A DNA stretch of 53,011 bases from UBA12202 sp049595035 (GTDB lineage Bacteria > Pseudomonadota > Alphaproteobacteria > Puniceispirillales > UBA1172): positions 1 through 53,011 of the forward strand of contig JBMYKD010000014.1 of the NCBI GenBank assembly GCA_049595035.1. Direction: 5' to 3'. This document shows, piece by piece, positions 35,420 to 44,689 of this stretch; the first letter of the stretch is position 1, and each line of letters opens with the position of its first letter. The position numbers and the translations under genes are program-made. The notes beneath the pieces are model-generated. The model did not search any database. It saw nothing but the letters and a program-made list of their open reading frames with translations, and was not told where the DNA came from.

Positions 35420-36778
35420 TTAAATTTCTCGTCTTGCCTTAAACTCTCTGAATTTGATTGTTGCATTGGCTCCAAGATAGCGTATCGCCATCGCCGGAAG
35501 CTTGGACGGTGCATCATGATTTGTCAAATGCGAAGTGAAATCTGTTGTCCGATTCATTGCCATATCAGCGGCGGCAATTCCTGCTAGTGTGCCCTGTGCT
35601 GTTCCCAGTCCATTCTGGCAACAGGCTGAAATGACGTGATCATCTACCATACCAAATGCAGGAACATTATTTCTTGACAGGCATAACCGCCCGCCCCAGC
35701 TATATTCAAAATCAACATCTGTGAGATCGGGATAGCGGCGATCAAAGCTTTTGCGATGTGATCTGGTATAGGCGTCAACTCTTGCTTTGGACACTTCCAT
35801 TGATGGATCAAAGCTCCATCTATTTCTGATAATGATTCTTGACGTGCCATTATCATGGATGCGTCTGATGGTTGTACCCATAGGGTCGGATGGTGTGATG
35901 CCCCAGCGATCTGCCCCACCGATGATTTTGCGTTGCTGGTGATTGAGCGGTTTCGTCATAGAGGCATAGGTAAATACATGCATGAGCCGGTTCTGATAAA
36001 ACCCGAAGGATTCGGCATGGCCATTCACGGCCAGAATAACTCCAGTTGTTGTGACTGACCCATTAGGGGTTTTTACCACCCAGCGTTGACCGTCACGGGT
36101 GAAGGATATGGCCGGTGAATGTTCATAAAGGGTAAAATGTTTTGCCGCCTCACCCGAAAGCCCTTGTGCCAGACGTGTAATATATTCAGCCGGCTGTAAC
36201 AGAATCGTGCCGGGGGTATAAAGACCGCCTGAATAGAAAGAGGAGCCGCTAATATCAAACATGTCACCTGATGACAGCATTTGATAAGGCTCACCCAGCT
36301 GGTCAAGCTGTTTAGCATAAATATCATTGTGATGCTGGCCATTCTGATCAATGGCAGCATTGATCTTACCGAAAGGATCAACACAATGATCAGGCATATC
36401 ATATGCTTCAGCCACCCTTAATGCAAAATGCTGTGCCAGTCGGTTCAGCTTTATCTGTTGGCGATCAGTGTCCAGATCATTGACATAGGAATCGCCGCTA
36501 AGCGCATGTGGTAAATCTATCATAAAGCCAGAATTACGACCAGCAGGTCCCGCCCCAATGTGGCTGGCCTCTAACAGAATGATCTTTAAGCCGCCGGCAC
36601 TTTGCTCACTCAGATGCTTGGCCGCGCTTAATCCGGTAAACCCACCGCCAATAATCACCCAGTCAGCAGAAATATCCTGATCAAGTGAAGGATAGGACGG
36701 AACATTATTACAGATTTTCAGCCATCCGGCTTGACCCGGATCAACTGGTAATCGTCTGGCTGAATAATGATCACTCAT
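35420..36778 (-). CDS. FAD-dependent amine/D-amino-acid oxidoreductase (DAO family)
   Basis: A 452-residue flavoprotein with a dinucleotide-binding motif at 41-50 ('VIIGGGFTGLSAAKHL') and a C-terminal 'SWGGRLCLSRNNVPAFG' and 'GLGTAQGTLAG' typical of the gamma-glutamylputrescine oxidase/DadA branch. 'HIGAGPAGRNSGFM' is the family's second conserved loop. It should oxidise an amine or N-methyl amino acid. It is the first gene of the leftward transporter group, 58 bases before proX, so its substrate is likely what the transporter imports or a product of it. Cytoplasmic; no signal peptide. Confidence 0.8.
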   Translation of the reverse strand: MSDHYSARRLPVDPGQAGWLKICNNVPSYPSLDQDISADWVIIGGGFTGLSAAKHLSEQSAGGLKIILLEASHIGAGPAGRNSGFMIDLPHALSGDSYVNDLDTDRQQIKLNRLAQHFALRVAEAYDMPDHCVDPFGKINAAIDQNGQHHNDIYAKQLDQLGEPYQMLSSGDMFDISGSSFYSGGLYTPGTILLQPAEYITRLAQGLSGEAAKHFTLYEHSPAISFTRDGQRWVVKTPNGSVTTTGVILAVNGHAESFGFYQNRLMHVFTYASMTKPLNHQQRKIIGGADRWGITPSDPMGTTIRRIHDNGTSRIIIRNRWSFDPSMEVSKARVDAYTRSHRKSFDRRYPDLTDVDFEYSWGGRLCLSRNNVPAFGMVDDHVISACCQNGLGTAQGTLAGIAAADMAMNRTTDFTSHLTNHDAPSKLPAMAIRYLGANATIKFREFKARREI

Positions 36779-36831
36779 TTTCTTAATCCTTACCCGATAT
36801 CATTTTCATTCAATATCATTCGCATAAAAGG

Positions 36832-36849
36832 GGATCATCGCAATGATCC
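36832..36849. repeat. Hairpin-forming inverted repeat in divergent gap
   Basis: GGATCAT-CGCA-ATGATCC is a perfect seven-base-pair stem with a four-base loop between the FAD oxidoreductase (leftward) and the envelope block (rightward). It may be an operator or part of a 5' leader. The rest of this 176-base gap is AT-rich and should hold both promoters. Confidence 0.4.
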
Positions 36850-36954
36850 AGAATTGATTTTATCACAAAAAAATCATTGTTTTCAGGGTATTTTGCAAAA
36901 ATGTTCCAAAAGCTTTCATAACACTTACAGAAACCATTTTCTGTGAGGAAGATT

Positions 36955-37506
36955 ATGAAAACATACCTTTTATTCCCTATTCTTGGTGCGGCGGCCATGC
37001 TGACGGCCTGTTCACCTGTTGCCCCTAGCGGTCAAGCCAATGTGATTGATTTTCACCAGAACAGACTTGGTGACCTTCAGGTGATCAATGCCTTTGATGC
37101 CTGTGTTACCGAAGGGATCGAACGTGATCGTATGGCGCGCGAGAATGGCGACCCGTCGCAATTCCTGTCGAGTGCAAAGATACTGGAAGGATGTGAATAT
37201 AGCGTCATTGATGGCACCCATCTGGTTAGTGAAGAACAGCGGATGAAAGCCTATGCGCTAAGCGTCCAGAATTACCTGATTGGTGGCGATGTTGCCAAAG
37301 CCAAATCTAATCTGGAAAAGTTCAAGCTAGCCTTTGGTGGCAAAGACTTGATCTATGCCGATGGTACGTCATTCCTTGACACCTATGATGCGTTATTTTC
37401 CTACACAAATACGGATAAAAAATCACTCCTTAATCTGGCTTCGCTAAACGCCAAGCCATCGGTCAAGGATGAAATCAGACGTATCTGGTACTGGGAAAAT
37501 AATTGA
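36955..37506 (+). CDS. Lipoprotein of unknown function, first gene of envelope block A
   Basis: A 183-residue protein with a lipoprotein signal: hydrophobic stretch and lipobox LTAC, lipidated C19 followed by S, so outer-membrane sorting is expected. The mature part is helical; 'NYLIGGDVAKAKSNLEKFKL' looks like a TPR-type helix pair. I do not recognise a family. GAGGAA lies four bases before the ATG at 36955; a GTG four codons upstream is less likely. It leads six rightward genes with tiny gaps or overlaps, which ties it to the MotA-like protein downstream. Confidence 0.7.
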   Translation: MKTYLLFPILGAAAMLTACSPVAPSGQANVIDFHQNRLGDLQVINAFDACVTEGIERDRMARENGDPSQFLSSAKILEGCEYSVIDGTHLVSEEQRMKAYALSVQNYLIGGDVAKAKSNLEKFKLAFGGKDLIYADGTSFLDTYDALFSYTNTDKKSLLNLASLNAKPSVKDEIRRIWYWENN

Positions 37507-37525
37507 TCCTGAAGGAGACAATCTT

Positions 37526-38401
37526 ATGAAAAAAGTCGTTAAAATCAGTATGGCAGTAACTATGCTGGCCGCCACCAGCCTGACCAGCCTGCCAGTTCTG
37601 GCTAGTGAAACAGGATGGACACCAACGATCAGTGAGAAAATTCTTATCCTACCGCCAAAGCATCTGGAAACTGCCATTGAACAGGATTTTGATCGCTCAC
37701 CATTGGCCAGCGAATTAGGTTCAATCGAACAGACTATTAACAGCCAGATATCGTTTCTGTCTCAGCTACAATCTGATCTTGCCCTTTATGAGGGTCAGCA
37801 ACAATTGGAAGCTCGCCATCAGCTGATTTCTGGTAAGCGTGATTATATCCAGCTGATGGGTGAACAAATCCAGCTCAAGAAAAAACGGCTGGAAGTCAAG
37901 CTGGGCATCTATGACAGATTGCTGCGAAAGTCCAAACAGAGCAGCTTTGAAAATAGCCAGTCGGCACAATTTGATGACCTTCATTCGGCGGTCGCCGATC
38001 GCGCGGCACAAGTTGATAGCAGTCTGAGAGATGATCTCTTTACCACAACCATGATGCCAGAAACTAAATTTGCTCAGGCATATGCTGAAAACCAGTCTGC
38101 TATCAGTCAGCTTGTTGAAGCGATTGAAAGTCATCCTTCCAATCGTATCGGACAGTCACTGGATGGTGAGCCGGTATCCCGTGAAGAAGAATTACGTCTA
38201 TCCATGCAGGATATCGAGTCCGAACTAGCCATTCTTTCCATGGAAGAAGACGTGCTAGGCCACATGGCTAAACTGGTATCCCTTGATGCACAGGCCTTTG
38301 CTGATGACCTCAATGAGTTTCAGTATGGTGCTAACGGGTTTGAGCCGAAAACCTATGACTCACCGGCTAATAATATTCAACTCTTCATCAATCGTTCATA
38401 A
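37526..38401 (+). CDS. Exported coiled-coil protein, envelope block A
   Basis: A 291-residue protein with a signal peptide (about 1-26, ending 'SLPVLA') and a long helical middle (about 65-165) whose heptads ('EQTINSQISFLSQLQSDLAL', 'QIQLKKKRLEVKLGIYDRLL') suggest a coiled coil. A second helical part lies near 235-270. It is periplasmic and unrecognised. GAAGGAGA precedes the ATG. It lies 19 bases after the lipoprotein gene and may bridge membrane and outer parts of a complex. Confidence 0.65.
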   Translation: MKKVVKISMAVTMLAATSLTSLPVLASETGWTPTISEKILILPPKHLETAIEQDFDRSPLASELGSIEQTINSQISFLSQLQSDLALYEGQQQLEARHQLISGKRDYIQLMGEQIQLKKKRLEVKLGIYDRLLRKSKQSSFENSQSAQFDDLHSAVADRAAQVDSSLRDDLFTTTMMPETKFAQAYAENQSAISQLVEAIESHPSNRIGQSLDGEPVSREEELRLSMQDIESELAILSMEEDVLGHMAKLVSLDAQAFADDLNEFQYGANGFEPKTYDSPANNIQLFINRS

Positions 38402-38418
38402 TTTTAAAGGAGTTTTTC

Positions 38419-38799
38419 ATGAAACGTTTACTTGCTTTATCTGCCACATTATTTTCTATCGCTACCACCATGCCGGCTATGGCCAATTCACTGGATAACC
38501 TTGAACGTGAACGTGCCATCGCTATTGCCAAGATGCTTGATGGGGATATATCCGTTCCCCAACGGTCTGAATATATGATGTCGTCCTGGCGGCGTTTAAC
38601 CGATCTGGAAAAAATTGTCATTAATGATAAGTCCCTGAAATCATCAGCACCTGCCGCGGCTTTGCGTGCTTTTAATAGTTATGAACTGACTTTCCTTAGC
38701 CATGCTGCGGCAGAAAATAATCAAATGATTACCCAGCACTGGGCCGAAACCGTTGGTCTTTCTACCAGTGATCTGCTGGTGGCGAGGGTTGGCAGATGA
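38419..38799 (+). CDS. Small exported protein, envelope block A
   Basis: A 126-residue protein with signal peptide (about 1-22, 'TTMPAMA' before 'NSLDNLERERAIAI'). The rest is helical with no cysteines and no recognised domain. AAAGGAG precedes the ATG, and its TGA overlaps the start of the MotA-like gene (ATGA), so the two are translationally coupled. Confidence 0.6.
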   Translation: MKRLLALSATLFSIATTMPAMANSLDNLERERAIAIAKMLDGDISVPQRSEYMMSSWRRLTDLEKIVINDKSLKSSAPAAALRAFNSYELTFLSHAAAENNQMITQHWAETVGLSTSDLLVARVGR

Positions 38800-39359
38800 A
38801 CTGGTCTTCATTAAGCCAAAATTTCGGTTTGGGAGGGCGGGCCATTAGTGTTGTTCTGGGGTCTCTGGTGATCCTGATGGCCGGTCTTTCCCTATCCAAT
38901 AATCTGGCCGCGAGTGATATCTTTAGCTGGACAGTGGATGTTCTTGGCCTTGGATTCATTACATTGACCCTGATGCTTGTTTTTGTCAGCGTCTTCAGCA
39001 GTTTGAAAATTCTGGAAACAAGAGGGCAGATCGCATCAGATGAAACCGATGCTTTCAGACGCAAATGGATGCTTAGCGGACTTCAGGCTTGCAACGGAAT
39101 TGCAACGATTGCACTGACCTTTACGTTGCTTGGCATCTCACTTGGCATTGGGTCATTATCCCATGGCGGGCTTACCCCGGATACGGTAAATGACATTATT
39201 GCCGAGCTGACCAATCATTTTAGCATGGCATTTATGACTTCGGTTATCGGTCTGCCACTATCAGCTGTTCTTCGCACCATGCTGATCCTGATTAATGCGA
39301 CCACCATGAACAGTGATAAGCCTGTTTACCATTCCCAACCTATTATCGCCGGAGAATAA
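38796..39359 (+). CDS. MotA/TolQ/ExbB-like membrane protein (short four-helix form)
   Basis: A 187-residue protein with four hydrophobic helices (about 16-36, 46-70, 98-120, 143-167). 'LTFTLLGISLGIGSL' and 'MAFMTSVIGLPLSAVLR' correspond to the third and fourth helices of MotA and to the last two of ExbB/TolQ, with the small-residue pattern that lines the ion channel. The cytoplasmic loop between helices 2 and 3 is only about 28 residues, against roughly 100 in MotA. It probably forms a ring with an ExbD/MotB partner and uses the proton or sodium gradient to drive motion. The best partner candidate is the single-span protein at 45669-46064. Confidence 0.65.
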   Translation: MNWSSLSQNFGLGGRAISVVLGSLVILMAGLSLSNNLAASDIFSWTVDVLGLGFITLTLMLVFVSVFSSLKILETRGQIASDETDAFRRKWMLSGLQACNGIATIALTFTLLGISLGIGSLSHGGLTPDTVNDIIAELTNHFSMAFMTSVIGLPLSAVLRTMLILINATTMNSDKPVYHSQPIIAGE

Positions 39360-39362
39360 ATC

Positions 39363-39998
39363 ATGCGTTTTTTTATATTCAATATTAGTGTTCTGGCTGC
39401 TCTTGGTTACCTGTTTACGGCCTCACCTGATCAGTCCTTTTCGTCCTGGATTTCAGGAACGTCAAAAACCGTTGTTGCACAGATTGATGATGTGATGATG
39501 GATGGTAAAGAAACCATTGAAAGCACCCCTGTTTCTTTACCAGACCCTGACAATGAGGAAATTATTGCACTTCGGCATGAAATGAACATGCTGAAATCTG
39601 ATATTGCCGCATTGAACACCTATATTAACAGTCAGAGTCAGTCTGTTGTTGACGATGTAAATCCAGCCCAGTCAGATAAAATAAATGATGCCGGGGTGGA
39701 TATGCCGCATCATATGGCAGCTCCTGTCCCGCCTGTTGCGCTTAATACGGCGTCGGATACGGAAGGTCAGAATGTCCAAATCAATGAAACGGTTGATGAG
39801 GTAGTGAGTGATGCCGATATAGCAGAAGCTTTTCAAGCTATTGCCGCAGCAGATCAGAATAACGTGGTCGCCCCAAATCTTCAGCCTGACGCATCAGCCA
39901 TTGATCTGCAATATATGAGCCCGAATGAACGCATTGATGATCTGGGCAAATTGATGATTGATATGCAAGTGTTCTATCTTGAACATTCCGGGGTCTGA
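39363..39998 (+). CDS. Membrane-anchored periplasmic protein with coiled coil, envelope block A
   Basis: A 211-residue protein with an uncleaved-looking N-terminal helix (about 2-20), then 'EIIALRHEMNMLKSDIAALN', a short coiled coil, followed by a disordered acidic region and a small helical end. No family recognised. Three bases follow the MotA-like stop and two precede the next gene, so all three are one unit. A role as a connector between the MotA-like ring and periplasmic parts is inference. Confidence 0.6.
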   Translation: MRFFIFNISVLAALGYLFTASPDQSFSSWISGTSKTVVAQIDDVMMDGKETIESTPVSLPDPDNEEIIALRHEMNMLKSDIAALNTYINSQSQSVVDDVNPAQSDKINDAGVDMPHHMAAPVPPVALNTASDTEGQNVQINETVDEVVSDADIAEAFQAIAAADQNNVVAPNLQPDASAIDLQYMSPNERIDDLGKLMIDMQVFYLEHSGV

Positions 39999-40000
39999 TC

Positions 40001-41107
40001 ATGACGCGGACAGCTTCTGTTATTTCTGTTATCGGGTTTATGCTATTTATCTGGTTTGAACCTAATGCTCATGATGCCTATCTTCTTCCTCCTAAGATAT
40101 CAGAGCATGCAGAGTTAACAGAAGCTGATCCCATCCCTGAAAAACATGAAAAGGAACATATTGAAAAGGAACACCCTGATACGGATAGCAGTGACCATAT
40201 GCAAATCCCTGTCACCTTTGTTGATTTTCCTGATGATATCACATCAACAAGCATTTCAGACACGGCCTTATCCAGTGCCGCACCACAACCGCCATCTGAT
40301 CCGGTTATGCCCGAAACATTGACACCACTTACAGCGCCAATATCTGATCTGGAAGAACAGCCCGCCCAGCCTGAATTGAACCCCTTGCCGCCATTATCTG
40401 CATCCGTATCAATGCCAGAACCCGCGCCCCTGGCTGTGCCGTTGATTGCCCCGCTTGCCCCTGTAAAATCACAACAAGATAATCAACAGGCAATGATGAT
40501 GATTGAACCATCAGCCCCATTAATGCCAGCATCAAAGCCGGATAAGACAACACAGGAAACAGGGCTGGCAACCACCCCGCCGGTTATTCAGGCGGACATG
40601 CAATCACATCATAAGGCCATGCAGCTGCTCGAACAAAGTGATCACATGCTTGATCTGGAATTATTCTGGCCGAGCAATGCAAATGATTATGAACATATTG
40701 CCAGAATATTACGCCAGTGTTTTGGTATGACAGCCGGATACCTCACGCCTGATCATGAATTATATCTTGTTAGAAATCAGTCTGTTAAACAGGCTAACCG
40801 GCAGTTATATTCGCCTTATTCGCGCGTTATTCAATCTTCGGCTGATTCGATGGAAACAGGCCATATCAATACGCTGAAAGCAGAATTAGGGCCGGGTACC
40901 CCCTTGCGAATTTTTACGAAAATCGGCGATAGTTATATTATCGGCGGATTGATGAAAGCAGCAGGAACGCATGACTTAAAAGGTCGTATCAAAGGAACCT
41001 ATATGCTTGATCAGGGCAGATTATATCTTGGGCAGATCAGCATCAATGGTACGGCTATTTCATCGCATATAGCGCTTTCGGATCAATCAGCAGGGCGATG
41101 CATGTAG
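40001..41107 (+). CDS. TonB-like protein: N-terminal anchor, proline-rich spacer, C-terminal domain
   Basis: A 368-residue protein with one N-terminal helix (about 5-22), a charged segment ('EKHEKEHIEKEHPDTDSSDH'), a proline-rich spacer (about 80-190) and a folded C-terminal domain (about 215-365; 'FWPSNANDYEHIARILRQCF'). This layout matches TonB and TolA, energy-transducing arms that work with ExbB/TolQ-type proteins such as the one two genes upstream. The C-terminal domain is not TonB by sequence as far as I can judge. It ends block A and converges on block B with 27 bases between. Confidence 0.6.
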   Translation: MTRTASVISVIGFMLFIWFEPNAHDAYLLPPKISEHAELTEADPIPEKHEKEHIEKEHPDTDSSDHMQIPVTFVDFPDDITSTSISDTALSSAAPQPPSDPVMPETLTPLTAPISDLEEQPAQPELNPLPPLSASVSMPEPAPLAVPLIAPLAPVKSQQDNQQAMMMIEPSAPLMPASKPDKTTQETGLATTPPVIQADMQSHHKAMQLLEQSDHMLDLELFWPSNANDYEHIARILRQCFGMTAGYLTPDHELYLVRNQSVKQANRQLYSPYSRVIQSSADSMETGHINTLKAELGPGTPLRIFTKIGDSYIIGGLMKAAGTHDLKGRIKGTYMLDQGRLYLGQISINGTAISSHIALSDQSAGRCM

Positions 41108-41134
41108 CATGGTTAAATAAGCAGGAGGTGATCA

Positions 41135-42469
41135 TTACCTGTCATTCTGTGTGGCCATATAAACACCAATGCCAGTGTCTGTCAGTGATTTTCTGGCATT
41201 CATGCCCAATGGCCGATTGGCCCAGCGTTTGAACCAGCGATACCAGTTCATTGTCAAATGATCAGAAGCAGATATCATGAGAATAAGCGGTTTATCATCA
41301 TGGCTATTGATGGGGTGACGAATATGTTCGGTTGGCGCCAGTTCTGTCTGTGCTGGCTGAAGAATGGGGTTGGTCTGTTCACCATCTTTGCTATGAATGG
41401 CTACCGCTATGGCCAGCCTGTCTGATCCATTATTTTGAATTTCCAGATAGAACTGGCATCGCTGACGGGGTAATGACGGCAGTTCGGTATCGGTAATCTG
41501 GTATCGGTGCCAGCGCATCTGGTTATGATCACATGATGCGCTATTGTTATCAGCAACTGCCCAGACCAGTTGCATATCGAGCTGATTGATAAGAGATTGT
41601 GATTTCTGTTTCAGATAGGCTTCTTCAAAATAAAGAAAGCTCCACCGCCTGACAATATGATTATCCTGCCGATATGATTTCAGCATACGGATTAATTCGA
41701 CATGCGACCCGGATTTTTCCATTTCCATCGCCGCATGGATAGGATGCCAGGGGATCATCTGTTGCAGGCTGACTATGATGGATATAGTCAAACCATAGCC
41801 AAGCATGCGACGCTTCCAGTGTTTGTTATATAAACGGCGAAACATAGCGCCCATAGGCCGTTGTGGTTGTGGGTGATTACGGTTGTTATCCCGCTGATCA
41901 CGAGAAACCCGAAACCGTTCATCTGATAACAACTGATCAATATCTGCGGCATCTGATACGCTATGACAAATCATGTGTTCTGGTATCACATGCTTTAATT
42001 CTGTCATATTTTCAGGATGCAAAACGATATGTATTTTACCGCCCCTTGACCGGATATCTTCAAACAGGGACTGGCTGGCGGCAAATTTTTCAGCAATATG
42101 CTGAACTGGAGATACATTCTGATTGATATCAACCTGTCCACTTGCCCAGATATAAGCCATGTTTCCTGCCGAATCATATGTTTGCCGAAACAGATGATTA
42201 TGATGCAGACGGTGGGCTATCAACATGGATAACTGCCAGCTATCACCCTGATCGATAGGCCCGCTAACATCAGCCCGAAAAGAAGGAATGCCCGTCAGTT
42301 TCTGAATGATGCCGGTGGGGCGTCTGACAAAGCCATGATATGCCGTGCTGACCGGCAGGGCGTTAAAGGTATTTGTGATGCAGATAACGGACTGAATATC
42401 CGAATGTTCTTCGGTAAGGGATATGATTTCTACCGGATGCTGAGTTGTCGGTATGAAAACGCTGGTCAC
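41135..42469 (-). CDS. Membrane protein with cytoplasmic Lon(S16)-like domain and periplasmic domain
   Basis: A 444-residue protein. Residues about 60-165 read like a Lon-type S16 peptidase fold: 'FRADVSGPIDQGDSWQLSML', then 'IWASGQVDINQNVSPVQHIA' with K128 in 'AEKFAAS', then 'KIHIVLHPENMTEL', in the order of Lon's nucleophile, TGE, lysine and IP..N motifs. S77 could be the nucleophile, though Lon's PSAG is not intact. One membrane helix (about 222-240) and a 200-residue periplasmic domain follow. Start is GTG, overlapping the previous stop (GTGA). It is the last gene of leftward block B. Protease activity is possible, not shown. Confidence 0.6.
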   Translation of the reverse strand: MTSVFIPTTQHPVEIISLTEEHSDIQSVICITNTFNALPVSTAYHGFVRRPTGIIQKLTGIPSFRADVSGPIDQGDSWQLSMLIAHRLHHNHLFRQTYDSAGNMAYIWASGQVDINQNVSPVQHIAEKFAASQSLFEDIRSRGGKIHIVLHPENMTELKHVIPEHMICHSVSDAADIDQLLSDERFRVSRDQRDNNRNHPQPQRPMGAMFRRLYNKHWKRRMLGYGLTISIIVSLQQMIPWHPIHAAMEMEKSGSHVELIRMLKSYRQDNHIVRRWSFLYFEEAYLKQKSQSLINQLDMQLVWAVADNNSASCDHNQMRWHRYQITDTELPSLPRQRCQFYLEIQNNGSDRLAIAVAIHSKDGEQTNPILQPAQTELAPTEHIRHPINSHDDKPLILMISASDHLTMNWYRWFKRWANRPLGMNARKSLTDTGIGVYMATQNDR

Positions 42470-42999
42470 TTGATATAAAGTTCCGTCTCTGGATCCCTTA
42501 AATCCTTGAGCATGGGATCATCATGATGCAAAAGAATTTGTATGCGCTGATCCTGTGCCGAGGTCAATGGTTTCTGACGAAATATCCCATTACAATGGGA
42601 TATCAGCATCTGCATATCATCATTCTGTTCGGTTATAGGATGATGAAAAATCAGCTGAACATAAACAAGACCGTCCTGTGATGATGATGGGGTAATCCGG
42701 ACGTCAAAATCTTCTCCACTACGCTGATCACTGACGCTTGATGCAGCGGCCTGTTGTGCCTGATAGGCATTTGCTTTTTGCGACAATATGGCTTTGAATT
42801 GCCGTCTTGCCGTAAAGTTCTGTGAGATTTGATTCAGGAAATCATCATCTGCCTGACCATCTGCAGCCTGCCATAATCGATGCAGGTCGTATCCATCTGG
42901 CCTTGTGGCTTCAACATGGTGATGCATGAGCCGGGCATCGGTTATTTTTTCGAATAAAATGCCAGCATCGGATAAAATGGCTTCATTTGACTTGGTCAT
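42466..42999 (-). CDS. 177-residue soluble protein of unknown function, envelope block B
   Basis: I do not recognise this protein. It has no signal or membrane helix, so it is probably cytoplasmic. A helical half ('DDFLNQISQNFTARRQFKAI') leads to a beta-rich end ('VYVQLIFHHPI', 'RIQILLHHDDP'). The ATG at 42999 overlaps the upstream gene by 17 bases and follows AGAGGG. It overlaps the Lon-like gene by four bases. Confidence 0.6.
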   Translation of the reverse strand: MTKSNEAILSDAGILFEKITDARLMHHHVEATRPDGYDLHRLWQAADGQADDDFLNQISQNFTARRQFKAILSQKANAYQAQQAAASSVSDQRSGEDFDVRITPSSSQDGLVYVQLIFHHPITEQNDDMQMLISHCNGIFRQKPLTSAQDQRIQILLHHDDPMLKDLRDPETELYIK

Positions 43000-44689
43000 G
43001 ATAACCCTCTGATAAATAAATAGATGTAAATTGTTCGGCAAAAGATTGGTGATCCTGTTTGAAAAGATCATGCATATGTTCATTTTTTGCCATATGTTGC
43101 AGACATTGATCTAACCCGGTCACAATTATTTCTGTTAATTCTGCCGCCTGATATAAATGATCATACCAGATGCTGAGATCATTTAGGCCGGCTGGTGCCT
43201 GTTTTATACCTGCCCGCCGATAGCTCCGTGCCGTTAATTTTATCTGGGCACATTCTGCTTTTAGTGTTGGTGCTGTTTTGCTTTGATCCAGAACAGCAAA
43301 AAGCGTTTCAGCGGATATATCATTAGATGCATCAGATAAACCATGATCCTGCATTAGACTTGCTAGTTCCTTGCGGGCTTGATCAGATAATTGCCGCGTC
43401 AGTAACTGTAATCCCTGCATATCGCGAGCTTCTATTAGTCTTTGGCAAGCGGTCTGGATGCATCCGCGTGCGACGTCAAGAATATCATGCCATTCTGTCA
43501 GCCATGCCGAATACATATCCTGATCTTCTGCTGGCATGATGGTTGCCATATCGGGTGCAATATCAGGATGATCGCGCAGTGATTGGGTCAAACGGTTTTG
43601 TATTGGCGAAAATACCATTCCGCGCAAAATAGACCGATATAAATCGGCGGCATGGGAATCAGCATGTATCAACAGGCTTAACTTATCCTTTTCCCCATTA
43701 TTCAGCATTTTGATTTTATCCAGTGGTGGCGCTGATAATTCCTGACATGCCGCCCGCATGGCAGGTTTGTTTTCATCATGCCATGTGTCACTGCTTTGCA
43801 TTAATTCGGGCGCGGCATCGGCGATATCCCTATCGCTATCATCATGATGAAAACAGCTGACAGCCAGTTTGCCAAGGCGATATTCGGCATCATCCAGACT
43901 ATCCGTATGAAGCGAATAATGGCTGGCTAATTGAAGCCCCTGACGAAAATTGATCCATGCCCGCAAACAGGTATCATAAAGTTTAAGACTTAATTCCGGA
44001 TCAAGGCTTTTTTCACACCAGAAATTGAAAATGATATCATCATTCACATCATCGGCTGTTAAACTGGCATGATCATCAATCTGGCTAGCAATATAATCCT
44101 GCAATAGCATGGTTATTTTCCGCTCGGAACTTCGCGGCAGATGTTCACCAAGGAACCGATATAGCTGTTTGGACAGATCATTGGAAATGGTTTTTATGGT
44201 GGCCGGTTTTGTGTCTTTCCCCAGTTGGTTATAAATATCAATGAACACATCAAAGCCAAGGGCTTCACAAATGAAATTAGCAAGCCCCAGAATGACCGGA
44301 CACCGTGCCATATCAACCTGATAGGGTGGGGTATGGGCGGCTAATATAACATAACGTTCAGCTATCTGGATATCCGATGGAATGTTTGCATCATCAAATA
44401 ACCGGTTAACCCGTAACGCGGTCGCTCTTCCGCCAAGCAGAAGCTCACCTATATTTATGCCGGATGCCGCCGCCGCAGACATGAACGCGCATAGCCGGTA
44501 AAGCTCCTGGCCATATGACCGTGATGCAATCATGGTTGTTATCAATGTGGCGACACGGGGCGAAAACACCGCTTCACCGCGATGATCAGTGGCGTCATGG
44601 ATATGCCGAAGACAATTCAACAGATAATCTGATGGCGGATTGAGCCTGAATTCTGCCCATGATGAAAGAATATCTGATGGATCATTCAT
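42983..44689 (-). CDS. 568-residue largely helical protein of unknown function, envelope block B
   Basis: No recognised domain. The protein is almost wholly helical, acidic and without signal peptide or membrane helix; a mildly hydrophobic stretch ('LCAFMSAAAASGINIGELLL') is too polar to be a transmembrane span. I start at the ATG at 44689; a start at 44860 would add 57 residues encoded by AT-rich sequence that does not look coding, and a promoter may lie there. Size and helicity suggest a cytoplasmic scaffold or adaptor. Confidence 0.6.
   Translation of the reverse strand: MNDPSDILSSWAEFRLNPPSDYLLNCLRHIHDATDHRGEAVFSPRVATLITTMIASRSYGQELYRLCAFMSAAAASGINIGELLLGGRATALRVNRLFDDANIPSDIQIAERYVILAAHTPPYQVDMARCPVILGLANFICEALGFDVFIDIYNQLGKDTKPATIKTISNDLSKQLYRFLGEHLPRSSERKITMLLQDYIASQIDDHASLTADDVNDDIIFNFWCEKSLDPELSLKLYDTCLRAWINFRQGLQLASHYSLHTDSLDDAEYRLGKLAVSCFHHDDSDRDIADAAPELMQSSDTWHDENKPAMRAACQELSAPPLDKIKMLNNGEKDKLSLLIHADSHAADLYRSILRGMVFSPIQNRLTQSLRDHPDIAPDMATIMPAEDQDMYSAWLTEWHDILDVARGCIQTACQRLIEARDMQGLQLLTRQLSDQARKELASLMQDHGLSDASNDISAETLFAVLDQSKTAPTLKAECAQIKLTARSYRRAGIKQAPAGLNDLSIWYDHLYQAAELTEIIVTGLDQCLQHMAKNEHMHDLFKQDHQSFAEQFTSIYLSEGYHDQVK

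Noticed and set aside
35362..35517. Upstream extension of proX by 52 codons
   Set aside because: It overlaps the FAD oxidoreductase and lacks a signal peptide; the ATG at 35361 has GGAGGA and a proper signal peptide.
41126..41140. AGGTGA-TCA-TTACCT hairpin between convergent blocks A and B
   Set aside because: The stem is six pairs with a wobble and a three-base loop and no T-run, so a terminator cannot be supported.
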